DNA of 5,214 bases from Deltaproteobacteria bacterium (GTDB taxonomy: Bacteria; Desulfobacterota; Desulfobacteria; Desulfobacterales; JAFDCJ01). Shown piece after piece: positions 1-4,933 of the stretch. The position numbers and the translations under genes were made by a program. Numbering within the stretch: position 1 is the stretch's first letter; every line of letters starts with the position of its first letter. The notes beneath the pieces are model-generated. The model saw nothing but the letters and a program-made list of their open reading frames with translations, was not told the origin of the DNA and did not search any database. The DNA lies in the NCBI GenBank assembly GCA_019310665.1, contig JAFDDW010000203.1, positions 1 through 5,214 on the forward strand. The letters run 5' to 3'.

Positions 1-1
1 G

Positions 2-1378
2 GCAATCGCCCATTATTTTGAGAGAAAGGAACTTGGCCTGGCAATCGTCAGCCACCGCAGTCTGACCTCTGTTCGCAAAATGCTGGAGGCGCTGCCTTTT
101 ATCAGCATCTCGGATCTCGGTGCGGTTATCAGCCGGGAGCAACTGCTGGCCCACAGTTCTGTCACCGATCCAATTCAATTTGCGGCGGACCAAATGAATT
201 TACCCCTGGATCAGGTTCTGGCCGTAAGCGGTGATCCGACGTTTCTTCAAAACGCCCAAAAATTCGGGGCTGTGACCGTTGTTTTAAATCCGTCCCTACC
301 CGTTGGGAAAATCGAGGGGACGGAGGTATTTCACATTTTAAAATTAGAAGATTTAATACCGATTGTGCGGTTGGGCACACCGTTGCCTCCCGGAAAACTA
401 CCCAACGACCTTCTGCGGGAATTTTTAAACCAGTTTATTTTCGATGATCCCTCAATTATAATTAATCCAGGTGTTGGAGAGGATACCGCTGCAGTAAACG
501 TTGATCCCGAGGAAGTTTTGGTACTCAAATCTGACCCCATCACCTTTGCCACGGATTCCATCGGCCAATACGCCGTCTTGATCAATGCCAATGATATTGC
601 AACCTCGGGGGCCAAACCCAGATGGTTGCTGACAACCCTGTTGTTCCCATCCGGTGTAACCCCCTCAGAAATAAGTTGTGTATTCGACGAGCTGAAAACG
701 TTTTGCAGAAAATGGGACATAACCCTGTGCGGTGGACATACCGAGATTACGGACGCCGTCACGCGACCGGTGGTAACCGGAATGATGGCGGGAACCGTCA
801 CCAGGAACAATCTGATCGATAAACGTAACATGGCCGCCGGCGACCGTGTGCTGCTCACCAAGGGTGTGGCGGTGGAAGGAACCGCAATTATTGCCCGGGA
901 ATTCGGTGATCGATTAAAAAACTTTGGGATGAACGAATCAGAAATAGGCATCAGTCGACAGTTTCTGGCCAACATCAGTATCCTGACGGAAGCTAAAATT
1001 GCGGCTCAATTCGAGGCCACAAGCGCCATGCACGATGTCACAGAAGGCGGGTTGGCCACCGCTCTGGAGGAACTTGGCATTGCCGGCGGGCATCGGATCA
1101 AAATCGATATGGACACAATTCCCGTCTATGCTCAAACCCGTAAAATCGGTCAATTACTGAATATTGATCCCCTGGGGCTGATCGGCTCCGGCAGCCTGTT
1201 GATCTGCTGCCGTGAAGCGGGTTGTGAAGCGCTTATGGCGGCAATCGGCAAGGCAGGTATTGCCGTCACCTGCATTGGTGAGGTTCTGGAACCAGGATGC
1301 GGAATCACGGCCGAAAAAAACAAGCGGCCGACGCCCTGGCCCCAATTTGAAACCGATGAAATCACTAAGCTTTATTGA
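2..1378 (+). CDS. HAD-like/AIR synthase-related fusion protein, 5' partial
   Basis: The frame is open from base 2, with 26 codons before the first in-frame ATG at 80. Those codons complete a HAD-type Rossmann segment, so I read the gene as starting left of the window rather than at 80. Counting from Met80 as residue 1, HAD-like sequence runs to about residue 95: the motif II serine lies in IVSHRS (codon at 50-52) and a motif IV-like SGDPTF is at 50-55. The expected motif III lysine and second motif IV acid are missing, so this part may not be catalytic. Residues ~110-410 are a PurM/HypE/ThiL-type domain: GVGEDTAAV (131-139), NANDIATSGAKP (169-180), GGHTEIT (218-224) and HDVTEGGLATALEELG (318-333). 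Such domains bind ATP and phosphorylate or activate a substrate. The C-terminus lacks the terminal cysteine motif of true HypE, so HypE activity is unlikely. The substrate is unknown. It converges on tetR with an 87-base gap. Confidence 0.88.
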   Translation, partial: AIAHYFERKELGLAIVSHRSLTSVRKMLEALPFISISDLGAVISREQLLAHSSVTDPIQFAADQMNLPLDQVLAVSGDPTFLQNAQKFGAVTVVLNPSLPVGKIEGTEVFHILKLEDLIPIVRLGTPLPPGKLPNDLLREFLNQFIFDDPSIIINPGVGEDTAAVNVDPEEVLVLKSDPITFATDSIGQYAVLINANDIATSGAKPRWLLTTLLFPSGVTPSEISCVFDELKTFCRKWDITLCGGHTEITDAVTRPVVTGMMAGTVTRNNLIDKRNMAAGDRVLLTKGVAVEGTAIIAREFGDRLKNFGMNESEIGISRQFLANISILTEAKIAAQFEATSAMHDVTEGGLATALEELGIAGGHRIKIDMDTIPVYAQTRKIGQLLNIDPLGLIGSGSLLICCREAGCEALMAAIGKAGIAVTCIGEVLEPGCGITAEKNKRPTPWPQFETDEITKLY

Positions 1379-1437
1379 TCCCTTGCAGGAGTTTAGTAGC
1401 AACATATTGGTAAGAAAACGGAAGCAACGAATCCATG

Positions 1438-1460
1438 AAACCCAATAAACCCAATCAACT
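1438..1460 (-). repeat. 9-bp tandem repeat, left arm of inverted pair around tetR
   Basis: Two 9-mers, CCCAATAAA (1441-1449) and CCCAATCAA (1450-1458), are on the plus strand. The reverse complement of 1438-1460 matches 2237-2259 at 22 of 23 positions. It lies between the convergent AIR synthase-like and tetR genes, just past the tetR stop codon. I see no GC-rich hairpin followed by a T-run in 1379-1465, so no intrinsic terminator can be called for either gene. Confidence 0.75.
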
Positions 1461-1465
1461 TTTTA

Positions 1466-2095
1466 TTATTTCTTTATGCCCCGACCAAAAATCTCAAAGG
1501 CGAGCTCAAGGGTCTGCTTGAGATAGTCCTTTTCCTTATTGATTAATTTTTTGCTGGTTAGCCATAGGACGACACCGGAGAACATTGCCCAGAATGTGTC
1601 TGCCAGGGCAATCGGATGGTGATCATAGAATAGGCCCTGATCGACGCCATCTTCAAATATCTTTGCGATCGAGCCCAAAGACTTGCGGGATAAATCCTTT
1701 ATTTCCTCCATCAGTTGGGGTGACAAATTTTTTAAGGTTTCGCTAGACTGAAGGTGAAACATATTGATGATAATCAGGGGATCAAACTCATATACATCGT
1801 ACATGGCATCCATTAGCGCTTTTAATTTTTCTTCAGGACCGGCATCTTTATCATCGTTGACATGTTCAACCCGAATAAGCAGATATTGTAATATTCGCAG
1901 AGAAAGTGAAGCATAAAGTTCCTCTTTGTTTTTAAAATACAGGTACAGCGTGCCGGGGCTGAGTTCTGCTTCCTGGGCGATGTCTTCCATCGTCGCTTTA
2001 TTAAAGCCCTTGTTTGAAAACACCCTCTTGGCGGCAACCATAATCTGCTGACGCCGCCTTTCTTTTTCTCTTTCCTTGCGCTCTTGGATTCCCAT
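1466..2095 (-). CDS. TetR/AcrR-family transcriptional regulator
   Basis: This 209-residue protein has the usual length and plan of a TetR-family dimeric repressor. A basic N-terminus (residues 5-16, rich in K, R and E) precedes the three-helix DNA-binding domain at about 15-62, with the signature TMEDIAQEAELSPGTLYLYF at 35-54 (helix-turn-helix) followed by KNKEEL. Residues ~63-205 are a helical ligand-binding and dimerisation domain, which is variable in this family, so the inducer cannot be inferred. The start is well supported: AGGGGG (2105-2110) lies 9 bases upstream of ATG, with a sigma70-like promoter behind it. The gene stands alone, convergent with the AIR synthase-like gene and co-oriented with, but about 430 bases from, the RNase gene. 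Palindromes upstream could be its operators, so autoregulation is plausible but unproven. Its wider targets are not visible. Confidence 0.95.
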   Translation of the reverse strand: MGIQERKEREKERRRQQIMVAAKRVFSNKGFNKATMEDIAQEAELSPGTLYLYFKNKEELYASLSLRILQYLLIRVEHVNDDKDAGPEEKLKALMDAMYDVYEFDPLIIINMFHLQSSETLKNLSPQLMEEIKDLSRKSLGSIAKIFEDGVDQGLFYDHHPIALADTFWAMFSGVVLWLTSKKLINKEKDYLKQTLELAFEIFGRGIKK

Positions 2096-2115
2096 ATCCC
2101 GATGCCCCCTGAATG

Positions 2116-2129
2116 CGATTTATTTATCG
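2116..2129. promoter_or_regulatory. Possible operator, CGAT-N6-ATCG, tetR leader
   Basis: An interrupted palindrome with 4-bp arms (CGAT and ATCG) separated by six A/T bases lies between the tetR -10 hexamer and its ribosome-binding site. TetR-family proteins usually bind palindromes overlapping their own promoter, so the position suits autorepression. The arms are short and this could be chance in AT-rich DNA. Confidence 0.25.
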
Positions 2130-2135
2130 TATTAC

Positions 2136-2164
2136 CTTATATTTTATTTTTTTTATTTTTTCAA
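2136..2164 (-). promoter_or_regulatory. Sigma70-type promoter of tetR
   Basis: Reading leftward, -35 TTGAAA (2164-2159) is followed by a 17-bp A/T-only spacer and -10 TATAAG (2141-2136). Each hexamer matches the consensus at five of six positions and the spacing is ideal. Transcription would start near 2129, giving a leader of about 34 bases that includes the AGGGGG ribosome-binding site at 2105-2110. The A-tract spacer and flank suggest intrinsically curved DNA. Confidence 0.72.
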
Positions 2165-2183
2165 GAGAAATATTCAGTTTCTG

Positions 2184-2227
2184 ATTTATGCTATAATTAA
2201 ATTATGAGACTCGGCCGGAGCATAAAT
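2184..2227. repeat. Nested inverted repeats upstream of tetR
   Basis: An outer perfect 9-bp inverted repeat, ATTTATGCT (2184-2192) and AGCATAAAT (2219-2227), encloses 26 bases. Inside it is a second perfect palindrome, ATAATT (2193-2198) and AATTAT (2200-2205) around one A, plus the GC palindrome CGGCCG (2212-2217). The block sits 20 bases upstream of the tetR -35 and overlaps a rightward -10-like element. It could be a regulator-binding region or form a cruciform. There is no T-run to make it a terminator. Confidence 0.5.
2189..2197 (+). promoter_or_regulatory. Extended -10 promoter element, rightward
   Basis: TGCTATAAT is a perfect extended -10 (TGn plus TATAAT). The -35 position (2169-2174, AATATT) is poor, which is tolerated at extended -10 promoters. 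It would fire rightward from about 2204 into a region with no recognisable plus-strand gene and then antisense to the RNase 3' end. It overlaps the nested palindromes, so it could be repressed by whatever binds there. The AT-rich setting makes a chance match possible. Confidence 0.35.
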
Positions 2228-2229
2228 AG

Positions 2230-2265
2230 TTTATTGAGTTGATTGAGTTTATTGGGTTTATTGAG
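2230..2265 (+). repeat. Four tandem 9-bp repeats, right arm of inverted pair around tetR
   Basis: Four consecutive 9-mers are visible: TTTATTGAG, TTGATTGAG, TTTATTGGG and TTTATTGAG. Part of this block (2237-2259) is the inverted counterpart of 1438-1460, with one mismatch in 23. A 6-bp inverted repeat, GTTTAT (2256-2261) with ATAAAC (2273-2278), overlaps its right edge. The period of nine differs from the 7-bp repeats nearby. Confidence 0.75.
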
Positions 2266-2324
2266 TTAAACTATAAACATAATCAACCCATGACGATGCA
2301 TTCTGATTTTTCAATTGCCGTTTC

Positions 2325-2352
2325 AATCCGAAATTCGAAATCCCAAATCCCT
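2325..2352. repeat. Heptad repeat, AATCCGA type (4 units)
   Basis: Four in-phase 7-mers: AATCCGA, AATTCGA, AATCCCA and AATCCCT. A block with the same vocabulary occurs at 4679-4706 in the other large intergenic region, indicating a dispersed repeat family rather than a single slippage event. Confidence 0.7.
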
Positions 2353-2486
2353 GGCCCAGACCTGTTTTATAAAGATTGTCTATCAAGGCTACAACTCCTC
2401 AGGCGTTCCAATTTGGTGCTATTAAATCGATGCCGTCGCGCCAGGGCAGGCCGAAATCGAAATCCTCTGTTGTCGGTTCTGTTCAC
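2353..2486. other. Intergenic stretch without a recognisable gene
   Basis: This is the unique part of the 429-base gap between tetR and the RNase gene. It has normal base composition and no start codon with a ribosome-binding site leading to a recognisable protein. A 7-bp inverted repeat, CCCTGGC (2349-2355) and GCCAGGG (2440-2446), spans most of it, and a short GAAATC duplication lies at 2453-2464. On the minus strand the 27 codons between TGA stops at 2485-2483 and 2401-2399 look protein-like but match no family I know. An RNA or decayed gene cannot be excluded. Confidence 0.4.
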
Positions 2487-2514
2487 TGACACCTGAAACC
2501 TGACACCTGATACC
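2487..2514. repeat. Heptad repeat, TGACACC type (4 units)
   Basis: Four in-phase 7-mers: TGACACC, TGAAACC, TGACACC and TGATACC. The block ends 10 bases from the RNase stop codon, so on the RNase transcript it would be the immediate 3' untranslated region, read as GGTGTCA-type units. No hairpin terminator is visible here. Confidence 0.75.
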
Positions 2515-2524
2515 TTCCTTTCGT

Positions 2525-4519
2525 TTAACCGATGGCGACTTGAAACAGATCCTTCCTGGCACTGACATTTTGAATCGTAACCTGGATAAGATCTTCAGGT
2601 TTCAGCTCAAACCCCCTGGAAATGGGAAGATCGCATTCGGTCATGTAGGCGGAAAGAAGAATCTGATAGTCGTTTCTGCGTTTATTCAGAACGATGGCTT
2701 CTTCCTTGCGACCGATGTGTTGCTCAAGGTATTTCAAAAGCCAGTACCTGTGCCGACCCAATTGTGTCCGCGCAACATTTCCCATGGGCAATTCGAGCAA
2801 CTGAATGATCCGGTCGATTTCTCCAGAAGTGTAGGGTTGCTCCAGGCCGAGAACAGCCCTTATCTGCCTCTGGGCAACCAGGTCAAAATATCTCCGGATG
2901 GGAGACGTTGCCGTCACATAGGCCTCAAGTCCGAGCCCGGAGTGCTTTTCAGGATTGGAACCGAGTACGAAGCGGCTCAAAAACCTTCGCTGCATCCAGT
3001 TCTGGTACAGGGTACCGTCGTCGCCTTTGTAAAGGCGCTCCCGGGGAGCAGGCTGGGACCTGAAAACTGCCGGCGTCTTATTTTCAGCCAGATATTTGGC
3101 CATCAGCCAGTTGGCCATAATCATAAGCTCTGCTACCAGCATCCTTCCGGGACTTTCACGATTGATCCGATTAACGGTAATCGCCCGATCGGCTGCCAGC
3201 CACACGTTAATCTCCGGCACGGTGATTTGGACAGCGCCTGCATCCAGTCTTTGTTGATGAAACTTTTCCGCAATTTCACGTAAGATCAACACCTCCTGGT
3301 TTTGATCCGCCGTCTGGTTAACATCGTAATAGGTAAGCTGGTGCTTCACATTGATCAGGCTCGGCAAAATCTCGTAATCAATAATGTCCAGCGATGGGTT
3401 TAAGTTCACCATCGTACTGATGGCAGGACGTATTTCACCGGCTTTCAGACTGCATAGCCCCTCGGCAAGGCTGGCAGGCAGCATGGAGATTTTTTGATCG
3501 GGCATATAAATGGAACTTCCCCTGGCAAGCGCTTCCTGATCAATAATATCTCCCTTGTGAACGAAATGCCCGACATCAACAATATGTATCCCGAGACGGA
3601 ATTGATCCCCTACCTTCTCAATGCTTAGGGCATCGTCAAAATCTTGCGTGGATTGCCCGTCGATGGTCATAAGGGGAAGGGCGGTTAAATCTTTGCGTAC
3701 CTCGTCACCTGAATGCCCTTGATAGGATGCGGCAAGTTGATCGGCACTGTTCAGTATTTCCGCTGAAAAAACGGTAGGGATGTCAAAGCGCAGCAGACCG
3801 ATATTTTCATCCTCATCAAAGACATCCAGCTTGACCAGAAGTGGAAACAGGCCTGTGGACATGTCCAAACCGGCCTTTCTGATCATGGCTTTAGCCAGGG
3901 TGTGGTCTTTACTTTCGTTTCCAAAAAGAAAATAAGATTTTAATATCTCGGTGAATTCACCGGCATCCGTCTCACTTACTTCGTCCGGAGGCGCAGTGGA
4001 ATTCATCAGGCTCATCAACCAATCCCCGCCCAGGTCTATAATCCGTTTCCTGCGCTCCTCTTCCTGCCGTTGAAAAATTAAGCGGGCGATCTGCTCTTCT
4101 GAATTGGGAAAAAAACGATCCAGTTTAAACTTAAAATACAGCTTGTCATCAAAAAAGGCCCGTAAAACCGCTGATTCATGATCTCCGCCGGGACTGTCCG
4201 GAAAACAAAATTCGGTCATGGTCGCCAGATCGATCCAGACCTGTTCCGCATTCAATACCTCCCACAGCTCTTTGATATCCACCTGGCTGAGTAATTCCTT
4301 GCGTTTATTGGCAACCCCTTTCAGAGCATCCACCATCTTATCCCGACCCATGGCTAAATCAAGGTGTGCTTTATCCTTATGCAGCAGTCTGTTGGCCGAA
4401 AGATTAACTTCGCGGTTGTTTTCAGTCAACAACCGCAAACGTGTATTTTTAACCTCGAGAATAACCGCACACATGATTTTTTGCCGGTCGATATATTCAA
4501 CAATGCTTCCTGATTCCAT
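2525..4519 (-). CDS. RNB-domain exoribonuclease, RNase II/R superfamily
   Basis: This complete 664-residue protein should be a processive, metal-dependent 3'-to-5' exoribonuclease of the cytoplasm, degrading RNA to nucleoside monophosphates. The RNB domain spans about 280-560. Its catalytic signature TIDGQSTQDFDDA (285-297) supplies four aspartates, D287, D293, D295 and D296, with the spacing of E. coli RNase II D201/207/209/210. The active-site tyrosine is in SSIYMPDQ (Y338) and the arginine in TSPIRRYFD (R542/R543). The N-terminus (1-45) looks like the small beta-barrel of plastid/cyanobacterial RNase II rather than the paired cold-shock domains of E. coli enzymes. Residues ~185-260 may be a winged-helix region and ~605-664 a divergent S1-like tail ending in RKDLFQVAIG. 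ATG at 4519 is the only conventional start after an in-frame TAA (4546-4544). No ribosome-binding site precedes it. I assign no symbol because the rnb/rnr choice is unclear. Confidence 0.96.
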   Translation of the reverse strand: MESGSIVEYIDRQKIMCAVILEVKNTRLRLLTENNREVNLSANRLLHKDKAHLDLAMGRDKMVDALKGVANKRKELLSQVDIKELWEVLNAEQVWIDLATMTEFCFPDSPGGDHESAVLRAFFDDKLYFKFKLDRFFPNSEEQIARLIFQRQEEERRKRIIDLGGDWLMSLMNSTAPPDEVSETDAGEFTEILKSYFLFGNESKDHTLAKAMIRKAGLDMSTGLFPLLVKLDVFDEDENIGLLRFDIPTVFSAEILNSADQLAASYQGHSGDEVRKDLTALPLMTIDGQSTQDFDDALSIEKVGDQFRLGIHIVDVGHFVHKGDIIDQEALARGSSIYMPDQKISMLPASLAEGLCSLKAGEIRPAISTMVNLNPSLDIIDYEILPSLINVKHQLTYYDVNQTADQNQEVLILREIAEKFHQQRLDAGAVQITVPEINVWLAADRAITVNRINRESPGRMLVAELMIMANWLMAKYLAENKTPAVFRSQPAPRERLYKGDDGTLYQNWMQRRFLSRFVLGSNPEKHSGLGLEAYVTATSPIRRYFDLVAQRQIRAVLGLEQPYTSGEIDRIIQLLELPMGNVARTQLGRHRYWLLKYLEQHIGRKEEAIVLNKRRNDYQILLSAYMTECDLPISRGFELKPEDLIQVTIQNVSARKDLFQVAIG

Positions 4520-4526
4520 AACGATT

Positions 4527-4555
4527 ACAATAACAACCGGCCTTTATAAAGTCAA
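4527..4555 (-). promoter_or_regulatory. Promoter of the RNase gene, probably leaderless
   Basis: Reading leftward, -35 TTGACT (4555-4550, five of six) is followed by a 17-bp spacer and -10 TATTGT (4532-4527, four of six). Only seven bases separate the -10 from the ATG at 4519, so transcription should begin at or next to the start codon. This fits the lack of a Shine-Dalgarno sequence. The first upstream repeat base (4561) is only 5 bases beyond the -35. Confidence 0.55.
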
Positions 4556-4560
4556 TGCTA

Positions 4561-4623
4561 CGTGTTGCGGGTTGCGGGGTGCGGGTTGCGGGGTGCGCGT
4601 TACGGGATGCGCGTTGCGGGTTA
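4561..4623 (-). repeat. Heptad repeat tract 1, nine units next to RNase promoter
   Basis: Nine consecutive 7-mers without interruption. On the plus strand they are CGTGTTG, CGGGTTG, CGGGGTG, CGGGTTG, CGGGGTG, CGCGTTA, CGGGATG, CGCGTTG and CGGGTTA. On the minus strand the vocabulary is CGCAACC, CGCAACA and CGTAACG, the same as tract 2. GTTGCGGGTTGCG (4564-4576) is perfectly complementary to 4900-4912. Placed directly upstream of the -35, the tract could be a protein-binding or structural element, or an expansion without function. Confidence 0.9.
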
Positions 4624-4678
4624 AGGAACATTCAGAGATAGCTGATAGGCAAAAAAAATCGATAACATTCCTTTCATC

Positions 4679-4706
4679 AATCCCAAATCCGAAATCCCCA
4701 ATCGAA
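4679..4706. repeat. Heptad repeat, AATCCGA type (4 units, second copy)
   Basis: Four in-phase 7-mers: AATCCCA, AATCCGA, AATCCCC and AATCGAA. They share the vocabulary and orientation of 2325-2352. The block lies between the two CGYAACC-type tracts, upstream of the putative ABC exporter promoter. The A-run at 4651-4658 is nearby. Confidence 0.65.
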
Positions 4707-4725
4707 AAACCTTGTTTTTATTTCC

Positions 4726-4754
4726 TTGCAGTTATCCACCAGCGCCCTTATATT
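4726..4754 (+). promoter_or_regulatory. Candidate promoter of the ABC exporter gene
   Basis: -35 TTGCAG (4726-4731, only TTG conserved), a 17-bp spacer and -10 TATATT (4749-4754, five of six). Transcription would begin near 4761, giving a leader of about 173 bases made almost entirely of 7-bp repeats. The weak -35 suggests that an activator or another sigma factor may be needed, or that the true promoter is elsewhere. Confidence 0.4.
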
Positions 4755-4765
4755 TACCACTAACA

Positions 4766-4821
4766 AGAGCCCAAGAACCAGAGACCTGTGACCAGTATCA
4801 CGAGCCACGCAACTCGGAACC
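4766..4821 (+). repeat. Degenerate heptads leading into tract 2 (8 units)
   Basis: Eight diverged 7-mers in phase: AGAGCCC, AAGAACC, AGAGACC, TGTGACC, AGTATCA, CGAGCCA, CGCAACT and CGGAACC. Conservation is concentrated in the last three or four positions (ACC-like) and similarity to tract 2 rises toward it. One extra base (G4822) shifts the phase before the well-conserved units. This looks like the aged flank of an expanding array. Confidence 0.65.
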
Positions 4822-4822
4822 G

Positions 4823-4920
4823 CGCAACCCGTAACCCGTAACTCGCAACACGTAACCCGTAACTCGCAACACGTAACCCGTAACTCGCAACCCGTAACTC
4901 GCAACCCGCAACCCGTAACG
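4823..4920 (+). repeat. Heptad repeat tract 2, 14 uninterrupted units
   Basis: Fourteen exact-length 7-mers of consensus CGYAACH occupy 98 bases. A higher-order 21-bp unit is visible: CGTAACC, CGTAACT and CGCAACA follow one another twice (units 2-4 and 5-7), with a third round ending in CGCAACC (units 8-10). The tract ends 13 bases before the ABC exporter ATG, and its last unit carries the TAA that closes the upstream frame. The spurious minus-strand reading frame through it (4934-4677) is a by-product: TAA occurs only on the plus strand. Confidence 0.93.
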
Positions 4921-4933
4921 AGCATCCAGTGCA

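Noticed and set aside
80..1378. Calling the AIR-synthase-like protein hypE
   Set aside because: The domain type fits, but the C-terminal cysteine motif needed for HypE chemistry is absent, an N-terminal HAD-like segment is fused, and no hydrogenase genes are seen.
1379..1465. Possible bidirectional terminator between the convergent genes
   Set aside because: Only a 4-bp TTGC/GCAA pair (1383-1386, 1399-1402) and scattered T-runs are present; no stable stem followed by a T-run on either strand.
2378..2482. Minus-strand frame interrupted by a single TGA (2401-2399), considered as a selenocysteine gene or pseudogene
   Set aside because: There is no start codon after the upstream TGA at 2485-2483, no visible insertion hairpin after the TGA, and the frame continues into repeats. 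Too short to support either idea.
2239..2496. 85-codon plus-strand reading frame after the extended -10
   Set aside because: It begins within the 9-bp repeat, runs through two heptad blocks, has low-complexity basic content and no ribosome-binding site. The transcript may exist but I see no protein.
4732..4740. TTATCCACC, an 8 of 9 match to a DnaA box
   Set aside because: A single near match, without clustered boxes, an AT-rich unwinding region or replication genes, is expected by chance and does not indicate an origin.
4561..4920. CRISPR array
   Set aside because: Units are 7 bp and directly abutting with no spacers; no cas genes are present.
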